Of a stretch of 64,000 nucleotides of DNA, positions 12,157 through 22,224 are shown one piece after another. The stretch is taken from the NCBI RefSeq assembly GCF_033807575.1, contig NC_084706.1:20684725-20748724 (forward strand). Reading direction: 5' to 3'. The notes under the pieces are model-generated. The model ran no database searches. It was not told the origin of the DNA and worked only from the letters and a program-made list of their open reading frames with translations. The position numbers were made by a program, and so were the translations under genes. The stretch is from Cydia pomonella (Eukaryota; Arthropoda; Insecta; Lepidoptera; Tortricidae). Position 1 is the stretch's first letter. Each line of letters opens with the position of its first letter.

Positions 12157-12358
12157 GTATATTAGTGCGATAGAGAGACAGATAGTGTTTCGTTGTCGTA
12201 TCGTAAACGATTGGCATGTTGGCCACACACTTGCTTAGTGCCTAGCCAAAATACCAATCGTTTGCGTATATTAGTGCGATAGAGAGAGAGTAGTGTTTCG
12301 TTGTCGTATCGTAAACGATTGGCATGTTGGCTACGCACCCATGATAGTGACTAGCCAA
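12157..12358. repeat. Tandem duplication of about 109 bp
   Basis: GTATATTAGTGCGATAGAGA begins at 12157 and 12266. Each copy continues with TTTCGTTGTCGTATCGTAAA and GATTGGCATGTTGGC. It directly abuts the satellite array at 12361. Confidence 0.8.
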
Positions 12359-12360
12359 GG

Positions 12361-13660
12361 TCTCATGATGGAGTCAAGAGTAGGTCACTAGAACTCCTAA
12401 TCTACTCATTATAATTTCATCGTATTTGAGCTCAATAGATTTGCCCTGACGAGTACCATCGATCTAAATGAAGTCCAGGGTCTCATGATGGAGTCAGGAG
12501 TTGGTCACCAGAACTCCTAATCTACTCATTATAATTCCATCGTGTTTGGGCTCAAAAGATTTGCCCTGACGAGTACCATCGATCTAGATGAAGTCCAGGG
12601 TCTCATGATGGAGTCAGGAGTTGGTCACCATAATTCCTAATCTACTCATCATAACTCCATCGTGTTTGGGCTCAATAGATTTGCCCTCACGAGCACCATC
12701 AATCTAGATGATGTTCAGGGTCTCATGATGGAGTCAGGAGTTGGTCACTAGAACTCCTAATCTACTCATTATAATTCCATCGTGTTTGAGCTCAAAAGAT
12801 TTGCCCTGACGAGTACCATCGATCTAGATGAAGTCCAGGGTCTCATGATGGAGTCAGGAGTTGGTCACCAGAACTCCTAATCTACTCATTATAATTCCAT
12901 CGTGTTTGGGCTCAAAAGATTTGCCCTGACGAGTATCATCGATCTAGATGAAGTCCAGGGTCTCATGATGGAGTCAGGAGTTGGTCACCATAATTCCTAA
13001 TCTACTCATCATAACTCCATCGTGTTTGGGCTCAATAGATTTGCCCTCACGAGCACCATCAATCTAGATGATGTTCAGGGTCTCATGATGGAGTCAGGAG
13101 TTGGTCACTAGAACTCCTAATCTACTCATTATAATTCCATCGTGTTTGGGCTCAAAAGATTTGCCCTGACGAGTACCATCGATCTAGATGAAGTCCAGGG
13201 TCTCATGATGGAGTCAGGAGTTGGTCACCAGAACTCGTAATCTATTTATCATAACTCCATCGTGTTTGGGTTCAATAGAGTTGCCCTGACGAGCACTATC
13301 AATCTAGATGAGGTCCAGGGTCTCATGATGGAGTCAGGAGCTGGTCACCAGAACTCCTAAACTACTCATCATAACCTCATCGTGTTTGGGCTCAATAGAT
13401 TTGCCCTGACGAGCATCATCAATCTAGATAAAGTCCAGGGTCTCATGATGGAGTCAGGAGTTGGTCACTAGAACTCCTGATCTACTCATTATAATTCCAT
13501 CGTGTTTGGTCTCAAAAGATTTGCCCTGACGAGTACCATCGATCTAGATGAAGTCCAGGGTCTCATGATGGAGTCAGGAGTTTGTCACCAGAACTCGTAA
13601 TCTATTTATCATAACTCCATCGTGTTTGTGCTCAATAGATTTACTCCGACAAGCACCATC
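12361..13660 (+). repeat. 120-bp satellite array, forward block, about 10.8 units
   Basis: Units begin TCTCATGATGGAGTCAGGAG and repeat with an exact 120-bp period. Variants recur every third unit: the CCCTCACGAGCACCATCAAT version lies near 12690 and 13050. One frame reads as a 40-residue repeat with a stop (TCCTAA) in nearly every unit, so there is no protein. Substitutions are few, which suggests recent amplification or exchange between units. Confidence 0.97.
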
Positions 13661-13670
13661 AAATTGCCAT

Positions 13671-15655
13671 TATGATGAATAGATTAGGAGTTCTGGTGAC
13701 CAACTACTGAGTCCATCATGAGACCCTCGACTTAATCTAGATCGATGGTACTCGTCAGGGCAAATCTTTTGAGCCCAAACACGATGGAGTTATGATGAAT
13801 AGACTAGGAGTTCTGGTGATCAACTCCTGAGTCCATCATGAGACCCTGGACCTGATCTAGATTGATGGTGCTCGTCAGGGCAACTCTATTGAGCCCAAAC
13901 ACGATGGAGTTATGATGAGTAGATTAGGAGTTCTGGTGACCAACTCCTGACTCCATCATGAGACCCTGGACCTCATCTAGATCGATGGTGCTCGTCAGGG
14001 CAAATCTTTTGAGCCCAAACACGTTGGAATTATAATGAGTAGATTAGGAGTTCTAGTGACCAACTCTTGACTCCATCATGAGACCCTGGACTTTATCTAG
14101 ATTGATGATGCTCGTCAGGACAAATCTATTGAGCCCAAACACGATGAGGTTATGATGAGTAGTTTAGGAGTTCTGGTGACCAACTCCTGACTCCATCATG
14201 AGACCCTGGACCTCATCTAGATCGATGGTGTTCATCAGGGCAAATCTATTGAGCCCAAACACGATGGAGTTATGATGAGTAGATTAGGAGTTCTGGTGAC
14301 CAACTCCTGACTCCATCATGAGACCCTGGACCTCATCTAGATCGATGGTGCTCATCAGGGCAAATCCTTTGAGCCCAAACACGTTGGAATTATAATGAGT
14401 AGATTAGGAGTTCTAGTGACCAACTCCTGACTCCATCATGAGACCCTGGACTTTATCTAGATTGATGATGCTCGTCAGGGCAAATCTATTGAGCCCGAAC
14501 ACGATGAGGTTATGTGAGTAGATTAGGAGTTCTGGTGACCAACTCCTGACTCCATCATGAGACCCTGGGCCTCATCTAGATCGATGGTGTTCATCAGGGC
14601 AAATCTATTGAGCCCAAACACGATGGAGTTATGATGAGTAGATTAGGAGTTCTGGTGACCAGCTCCTGACTCCATCATGAGACCCTGGACCTCATCTAGA
14701 TTGATTGTGCTCGTCAGGGCAACTCTATTGAACCCAAACACGATGGAGTTATGATGAGTAGATTAGGAGTTCTGGTGACCAGCTCCTGACTCCATCATGA
14801 GACCCTGGACCTCATCTAGATTGAAGGTGCTCGTCAGGGCAACTCTATTGAGCCCAAACACGATGGAGTTATGATGAGTAGAGTAGGAGTTCTGGTGACC
14901 TACTCCTGACTCCATCATGAGATCCTGGACCTCATCTAGATCGATGGTGCTCATCAGGGCAAATCTTTTGAGCCCAAACACGTTGGAATTATAATGAGTA
15001 GATTAGGAGTTCTAGTGACCAACTCCTGACTCCATCATGAGACCCTGGACTTTGTCTAGATTGATGATGCTCGTCAGGGCAAATCTATTGAGCCCGAACA
15101 CGATGAGGTTATGATGAGTAGTTTAGGAGTTCTGGTGACCAACTCCTGACTCCATCATGAGACCCTGGGCCTCATCTAGATCGATGGTGTTCATCAGAGC
15201 AAATCTATTGAGCCCAAACACGATGGAGTTATGATGAGTAGATTAGGAGTTCTGGTGACCAGCTCCTGACTCCATCATGAGACCCTGGACCTCATCTAGA
15301 TTGATGGTGCTCGTCAAGGCAACTCTATTGAACCCAAACACGATGGAGTTATGATGAGTAGATTAGGAGTTCTGGTGACCAGCTCCTGACTCCATCATGA
15401 GACCCTGGACCTCATTTAGATTGAAGGTGCTCGTCAGGGCAACTCTGTTGAGCCCAAACACGATGGAATTATAATGAGTAGATTAGGAGTTCTAGTGACC
15501 AACTCCTGACTCCATCATGAGACCCTGGACCTCATCTAGATCGATGGTGTTCGTCAGGGCAAATCTTTTGAGCCCAAACACGATGGGATTATAATTAGTA
15601 GATTATTAGTTCTGGTGACCAACTCCTGACTCCATCATGAGAACTTGGTCTTCAT
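13671..15655 (-). repeat. 120-bp satellite array, inverted block, about 16.5 units
   Basis: The same unit as the forward block but reverse-complemented (ACTCCTGACTCCATCATGAG, TTGAGCCCAAACACGATGGA). One unit near 14515 is one base short. A three-unit cassette marked by ACGTTGGAATTATAATGAGT recurs at about 14020, 14380 and 14980. The array fades into diverged sequence after 15642. Confidence 0.97.
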
Positions 15656-15721
15656 CCGGGTCAAAAATAATAATGCAAACCCTAACGTAATTTCAAGTGA
15701 AAATGCGTTTTTCAGAAAATC

Positions 15722-15904
15722 GCAGCCAAATAACACTAGACCTTACTCATAGTGTTGTGTTCCTGCCGGTGAGTAAGGTTGCCAGAGCTCAACGAGGGGT
15801 GGGAGGGGGTTAGGGTCGGCAACGCGCATGTAACTCCTCTGGAGTTGCAGGCGTACATATGCGGGCCGTATGCTTGTTTGCCACCGACTTAGTATTAAAA
15901 AAAA
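15722..15904 (+). mobile_element. LINE 3' end remnant, plus strand
   Basis: Reverse-orientation relative of 8378-8582: AGCCAAATAACACTAGACC, TTCCTGCCGGTGAGTAAGG, GGAGTTGCAGGCGTACATAT, TGCTTGTTTGCCACCGAC and a closing A-run. It lies just beyond the satellite array. No coding part remains. Confidence 0.75.
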
Positions 15905-17240
15905 GTAACACTGAAAATCCATCAATAAGCGAGTCTGTTTGGCATACTGTAAAAAATGAACTTTTATTAAGATTTTCTAATCGCAGTATATAGCACTTCT
16001 CGGAACTCCGTAGCTGATTACGATCGCAACGAATGCCTGACAATCGAGCACAGGTCCGTCCTCTAAGCGCGCTCCGCGCGGACTGAGAGCGGGGCGTCGC
16101 TGCTGCGTGATTTATACGTGTTTAAAAAAAATATAAATTTACGGCAATGTAGGTCCCATAGTTACGATTTTTTTTTATAGGTTAACATAAAGTTACAGTT
16201 TGCTACAATATTATTTTTAAAGCAAAATATGCGTACAATTTGCGGAAATAAAATATAATAAAACCCTGTTTTCGCCAAAAAAATGAAGAAAACTCGGAAG
16301 GTATTTTATCAGTTTTTTCAAATGAATTTTCGATTGTTAATCATTCCAGCCCCTCGTACGAGATATGTTGAATCGAATTGTAGTCATTCATGTACCAAAT
16401 GATTCTTGTTTATAGCAAAATTGAGAACCGAAACGCCACATCTCACTGCAAAATTTGGAAAAGACTCCCAAAAAACCTCATTAAAAAAGAGGTTTAAAAG
16501 AGAAAATGAAAATTTGAACTGTTGGAGCCCCTAGTTTAGGAAACGATTATTTAAGTACGTTATCAGTTTTTGAATAAATACTAATAGTTACGTCGTAATC
16601 TTGAATGAAAAAGGAAGCATTTTACAAAATACGCTCGTCTGTAGGAATAAGGACTCTTAAGTAGGTAGGTATTACGGGACGACCTGGACGGATTTCTCAG
16701 CAACTAGACGAATGCTGCAGTTAATCGGGAAGTTTGAAAGGCTAGAGGGAAATCCTTTGCCCAGCAGTGGGATACTATATAGCCACTCAATTGCTTTTGG
16801 TAACTGTAGTTACCAGCTGTCACCCTTATTTTATTATAATAATAGAGGTCACTTAAAAATATGAAGCAAGTGAGTGGATATGCTCGTTAAAAAAAAAGAT
16901 GGTCGGTGGTATTAGGTAAATAGTAGCTAAGTTTGTCTGCGTGCGGGAGACAACACTACACTTCGGACACTCTGAGGCATTGAGATATCACCTCCACGTG
17001 CCACTCAACCTCCTTACCTTCCCGCTTCCTCAGACTCTCAACACAGTTTCAGTTTGACACGTATTGCAAAACTTTCCTCAATTACCTACCCTAAAACGTG
17101 TCAATACTTAAGGACGGTCGCCACATCCATTATCCAGCTTTTAAGTAACACATCTAGTAGAAATCGGTCGACCGATTCTGTTTTGATAATTTGATATGGT
17201 TTTCATTTGTTTTGCGACCTTGAATTAGCGTATATTCTTT
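15905..17240. other. No recognisable gene
   Basis: AT-rich DNA with a GC patch near 16050-16110. The open frame 15810-16043 spans the LINE remnant edge and is not a gene. Confidence 0.55.
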
Positions 17241-17602
17241 TGTAGCTGACCCCGAACGGCTAATATTTTATCTATTATTAAATAAAACCGCATGTGCTAC
17301 TACCTGCATGAAAAATGGTTCGGTCACTTTAACCGGTTTTTGAATTACACCTCCTATGGAAATTGCAATAAGATTCAAAATTAACATATGGATAAATATT
17401 TTGCGACCAGTCTGAAATGTGTCATCGAGATGCTTAAGCTTAACAAAGACGCGTTATCTGAGAGAGCACCTGCACTGGTTTGTTTGAGCATTGGACTAAC
17501 CCGCTCTTAACTTACTTGCCGATACGAGCCTTTATTTGCAGGTTGTGGCACGTGCAGTTTTACTTAACAATAGACAAAGGATTAGCCGTTCGGGGCCAGC
17601 TT
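17241..17602. mobile_element. MITE with about 68-bp inverted ends
   Basis: TAGCTGACCCCGAACGGCTA at 17241 is mirrored by TAGCCGTTCGGGGCCAGCT ending near 17602, and similarity continues through the CATGCAGGTAGT-like inner part. A diverged relative lies at about 45318-45635. It is non-coding. Confidence 0.8.
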
Positions 17603-19175
17603 CAAATCGAACGACTGCAACATCATACGTTGCAACAACCTCTTCTTCTTCACAATATGCAATTAAGTTAGGAGCCATCTCATTAGGCATCTCTTGAACT
17701 GCCTTGAGTCATGACTCAAGGTCGCACCCAAATACGATCAAAACCAATCAAAATGTTAAAGAAAAATCGGTCTCCAGGCCATTTTCGATAATACTTTCGA
17801 TATATGTGACCTAAAAATACCTCACAGAGCAAATACGATTATATACTTAAACTAGTACATGTTTTAGGTAGGTTTCTTGATAAACAGAAGTTCCCACTTT
17901 TTTCATCCCAAACACTTGTTAGAAATTCGTTTTAGAATCCTTCCAAGGAGGACCTTTAACGTACGCCCAGCCCAAAAGATAGAATTTTCTCCACATCAAT
18001 ATTTATTGTATTTTGTTTATCGGATTTAATAAAATTATTGAGTTTATTGCCACTCATAGCAATACTGATATATTTGTTTTGTACGTGTATCCGTATTGGA
18101 CTTGAATATATTTGGACACATCGACCTACGAACTTTCTGCAAAAACGCGTGCTAGATAACTAGTTACCTGTCATATCAAATACTTGCCGCTTATGCACGA
18201 ATCTTAGTGGATTAGGTAGGTACATATCGAATTTAAGCTGTCGTATCGTGAGACATACTAAGATTAAACTAATTTCACGGTTTAAACTTACGTATTTTTA
18301 GTGACTCGCGCGACAGGAGTAACAAACAGAGTGACTTTAAACAGTAAAATTAGTGTAATGGGTACATTAGTTTAAATCACATAATTATTTACCTGTTAGG
18401 CTACAATACATGTAAGAGCTAAAGACCTAAATATGACTTGTACTGTCAAGTAAACACCACATCGGACGATTCAAAATATTAGATACCTCATGAGAGATCT
18501 TGCTTACGTAGTACAAATTAAAATTGATTTATTGAATTATCTAGAATTCGGTAATTACGTTACCTTTGGATACATGAACTTTTGGGGAACACAGTTTTAA
18601 CACAGGCTTCGTCTAAAACTTAAAATGATAGGTAGGTAAAAAAAACTAAGAAATAATTAAGCAATTAATTACAAAACAATATGAACTAGATAATTATCCA
18701 CTAAAGGTATATGTATAGCAATAAAACTAATTGTACTTATATACATATGAAGTAATTAAATTTTATACTTCGCTCTCGCGCAATAAAGTACCTATAAGTA
18801 TAATTTGAATTAGTTTTCTAATTCAAACACAGCTGTTATGCCATTCGTGGCAGATTAACTATAAGGTTTCAAGGTTACTTGGCGAAACCGGTTACCTGTG
18901 TTGCTTATAAGACATAATCCATCTCCGAGCGGACGCTTCTGGATCAACCAAATCAAACTATGCCTTTTGAAATTGTTGTCACGTTACGTCAGGTAATATG
19001 ACCCTGCGTGATTATGATACCGTATGAGTCATTATCATAAGGAGGAAAACGCTAGTTTACCTTGTAAATGTAGTCGACACACAACCAGTTTTGACCAGTC
19101 TATCAATATAATTCACATGACTACACTCGTATAATACAAAATCTTAAACATTATGCCATACAGGATACGGGAAAA
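17603..19175. other. No recognisable gene
   Basis: AT-rich DNA. Short inverted TTGAGTCATGACTCAA at about 17704-17719 is a simple palindrome. I see no exon or RNA gene. Confidence 0.5.
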
Positions 19176-19816
19176 AGAAAAAAAATCGGCCAAGTGCCCG
19201 ACGGCCATGCTCAGTGTAGGGTTCCGTAGCCTGACATTCTGTCGGAATAGGCTAAACGGGGGCTATTAGTAACTATCATGTCCATTACACGCATAAGGGA
19301 GTACCTTCGCAGCGCTTTGTGCGTCTTCTTACACTAAGAGAAGACTTTTCGCAATAACTTAAAAATGGCTGGGCCAATCATATTCTTATAACTATAGCTT
19401 TTTTGTAAGTATTGAAACAAAAGCCTTATACTTTTGTTTCACGATTTTTTTTTATATTTTTTGGACCCAGGGCACGAAAATTTGAGGGGGGGGGGGGGGA
19501 ACATATCTTAATCTTTCAGAGCGATTATTTCCGTAAATATTGACTTTATCAAAAAAATGGTTGTCAAAGAACCGTATTCGATTCGAAAGACCTATTAACG
19601 ATACCCGAATAACGATAAAATTAAAAAAAGGGAGATACCCAAATTTGTTATTATTGTATTTATTTTACCGGTCTGCCACCATGCATGATTTATATATCTA
19701 TGCCAAATTGTAGCTTTCTAGCACTAACGATCACGGAGCAAAGCAGCGAACAGACAGACAGACGGACATGACGAATTTATAAGGGTTTATAAGTAGTAAA
19801 CTACGGAACTCTAAAA
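19176..19816 (-). mobile_element. Lepidopteran interspersed repeat with GACA microsatellite end
   Basis: It starts ATCGGCCAAGTGCCCG, carries TAGGGTTCCGTAG and a poly-G run near 19486, then TTTATATATCTATGCCAAAT, TTTCTAGCACTAACGATCAC and CAGACAGACAGACGGAC. It is the reverse orientation of 37417-38130. Other copies lie at about 45176-46275 and 47159-47775. It is non-coding. Confidence 0.8.
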
Positions 19817-20080
19817 ACGGGTACAAAACAAACCCTGGTCAATGTTTATTTAGTACCTTTAGAGACATTTATTTCAGTATAGGTACACTAAATTTTAATC
19901 TCTAATGCGAAATAAAAAGAAAGCAAAGGTCTGACTTATACTGGTCATTCTGTAGCGAATCATAGTATTTAGATTTATGAATAAACAGAAGCAGGGAAAT
20001 GATGTATTCACTCACATTGAGATATTAAATTACGTTCTCTTGATGACTTTATTTTCTTATATATGACGCAATTCATTGAA

Positions 20081-20523
20081 TATAGATCGTGTCATTCACG
20101 CAGACGCGTGCCTTGACTTGTATTGTCTTGTTATTAAAGGTTAGATTTGACAAATCTGCACTAGATAAAATTAGAAACGAACATGTAAGAGGTAGTTTCA
20201 AGGTAGCCCCAATACCTGAAAAAATAACAGAAAGTCGGCTAAGATGGTACGGACACGTTATGCGAAGAGACGATGACAATGTGGTTCGTAAGGCGCTGGA
20301 ATTGCCTGAAATAAAACGCGGTAGAGGGCGCCCACCCGGCACCTGGTGGACAAACATGACCCGAACAATAAAGCATGCCAAGCTAGATATAAAGACAATC
20401 CAGGACAGAAGTGCCTGGCGTAAATTAATTAGGAGACCCGACCCCACCTAAAGTGGGAAAAGGAAAAGAAGAAGAAGAGAGATTTGACAAATCTGCGCGT
20501 CATCGTGGATGACACGAACTATA
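20081..20523. mobile_element. 106-bp MITE split by a LINE insertion
   Basis: Ends TATAGATCGTGTCATTCACG and ATCGTGGATGACACGAACTA are inverted relatives. Intact copies are 106 bp (62155-62260, 63607-63712) and a diverged one is at 33712-33818. Here 320 bp of LINE plus a 17-bp duplication sit in the middle. Confidence 0.9.
20160..20479 (+). pseudogene. RTE-clade LINE, 5'-truncated end of the reverse transcriptase ORF
   Basis: The frame reads through DKIRNEHVRGSFKVAPIPEK, RLRWYGHVMRR, GRGRPPGTWW and WRKLIRRPDPT to a stop at 20451, the C-terminal tail of RTE-type polymerases. It ends in a purine tail GGAAAAGAAGAAGAAGAG. A perfect 17-bp target duplication AGATTTGACAAATCTGC flanks it (20143-20159 and 20480-20496). 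Only about 95 residues remain, so it cannot function. The intact frame and perfect duplication point to a recent insertion. Confidence 0.93.
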
Positions 20524-20727
20524 TTTGTATACCTTTTTGCAACGAGGTAAAGTTTGCCTATGGTCATAAATATGTGCGACTGGAAAAAGTGTAATTATGA
20601 AAAATAGACAATATATCAAATTATTCATCTACATTATGCATAACGATAGCTGCTGTCACGAGTCGATAAACTATCGCTTCATACGTGGAAAATCCGTCTT
20701 AACACATTCACTGCGAAGAACACGTAA

Positions 20728-21541
20728 GGGTCTCCCCAAACCAGTCGACGCGGAGTCGGCTTTCGCCGAGTGTTTTACACCACACTATTCGCATTTAGCC
20801 GATCGACCGTCTCCGCGGTCGGACACCTGCGTTTAGCAGTCTCATCCTCCTTGCGGCCGTAGAGACGCCCGATCGCCTGCGACTTGCTATCGCAACAGTT
20901 GTAAAGCGACGGTCGGCTCTCCCGTGCTCCGTCCTGCCGTCGAGACGTCAGACAGCACACGTACAGCCGTCGAGTCCGACGAACAGATGTAGGACAGCGG
21001 GTGATCGGCAATCGTAAATCTCATTTTTGGAGACTGGTTGTTAGTAACAAACAACCTGAGTTTGAAATTGAACAGACCTGTAAGATTATTTTCCTTGGTA
21101 ATTGTTACATATTATATAATAACCTGTGATGATGGATATTTTACGTAGACGGGCATGGAAAAAAAGGCTTACCAGCATTTTTACCGTCATCGGCTCTGTT
21201 CGGCCGTCGTCAGCTATGTTCGGCCGTCGAAGACGCTGAACGGCTTCCGCCAGCTCTGACCGGTCCATATCGTAGGTACTCGGCCGTGATCGGAGCCGTT
21301 CAACTCTTTCCGGCACCGTACGGCAGTATAAGGAGATTTACGAATGCGAACGTGTGCGGTAGGCTGCAAACAGCGTCGTACGAATGCGAACAGCTTTACG
21401 GCAAAACGCCGTTTTCCCGTCGAAAGACGTCGTTTCGCGTGGGCCGAGCCGATTTACGACTTATTCGCTCTTATTGCGTTGACATAAAGCTTTTTCCGTA
21501 CGCGATTTGCCGAAACGGCGTCGACTAGTTTGGGGAGACCC
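20728..21541 (+). mobile_element. PIF/Harbinger deletion derivative, 814 bp
   Basis: Inverted ends GGGTCTCCCCAAAC plus AGTCGACGC, with 3-bp TAA duplications (20725-20727 and 21542-21544). Inside, a short frame from 21129 begins MMDILRRRAWKKRLTSIF, the transposase start, and then breaks into CGGCCGTC-rich subterminal repeats. It is an inverted, more deleted relative of 38726-39775. Confidence 0.92.
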
Positions 21542-21596
21542 TAAGTATGTGTGTTAATTTTGAACGGGGGACGGGGCGCCCGGCACCGAAAGTGTT

Positions 21597-21720
21597 AAGG
21601 TGACATTCGGATAGCAACTGCCAATGCAACTGTATATTTCCTTGATAAAATGTCTGACGTTAGTTGCCGCATTACGGTCGCGATTAGAACGTTAAATCCA
21701 TCACTCATTTTGCAGAGCTC
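21597..21720. mobile_element. MITE fragment (GGTGACATTCGGAT family)
   Basis: AAGGTGACATTCGGATAGCA, then GCGATTAGAACGTTAAATCC. Related pieces lie at 26690-26790, 55450-55575, 60822-60960 and 62560-62765. The ends are approximate. Confidence 0.55.
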
Positions 21721-21726
21721 GGAAAG

Positions 21727-21790
21727 GGTGATCTATTTGCCTTATAATATGAAGTAAAACATGTCAAATTATAAGGTAAATAGCTCACCC
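21727..21790. repeat. 64-bp inverted repeat
   Basis: GGTGATCTATTTGCCTTATA is mirrored by TTATAAGGTAAATAGCTCAC around an 18-20 bp centre. Probably a tiny MITE. No function is visible. Confidence 0.7.
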
Positions 21791-22164
21791 CCTGTCCAAC
21801 CTCTGCTCATTTGATCAATGAAATTGTCATTGACAGCATCAGCGTCAAACGGCCAGATTAGCCGATTAGAACTTAAAGATACGTCAAATATTACGTCTAG
21901 ATACGATATGGACCGATCCATCAGTGTCAAAAGTGACCATTTTGTTTGAAGACTTCGAAATGTTAAAATAACCATGTTCTAAAACGTATTTTTTATTGAG
22001 CTAAAATGGCTAAGGTTCCATGTCTAACTTTAATTATTTTTTTGGAAAACCCGATGCTGTTTTCATTGAAGCTACTTATCGATATGATATTGCAAGAACT
22101 TGAACTCGATTTTGAAACTTTAAGGCCAATTCTGATTTAATCATATTTTCTTACGTACGAGTAC

Positions 22165-22224
22165 GAGTGCGTCAATATCCTATCAAAACAATATCAATTG
22201 TTTTGATAGGATATTGACGCACTC
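22165..22224. repeat. Perfect 27-bp hairpin with 6-base loop
   Basis: The left arm (22165-22191, starting GAGTGCGTCAATATCC) and right arm (22198-22224) are exact reverse complements around TATCAA. I see no wider element. It could be a young inverted duplication or a small hairpin RNA source. Confidence 0.95.

Noticed and set aside
14763..14981. 72-codon frame in the satellite array
   Set aside because: It exists only because one unit lost the stop that nearly every other unit has in that frame.
12361..15655. CRISPR-like array
   Set aside because: Whole 120-bp units repeat without unique spacers, in a eukaryotic context; it is a satellite.
17704..17719. Palindrome TTGAGTCATGACTCAA as an AP-1-like regulatory site
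   Set aside because: A 16-bp palindrome is expected by chance in 64 kb more often than is comfortable, and no promoter lies nearby.
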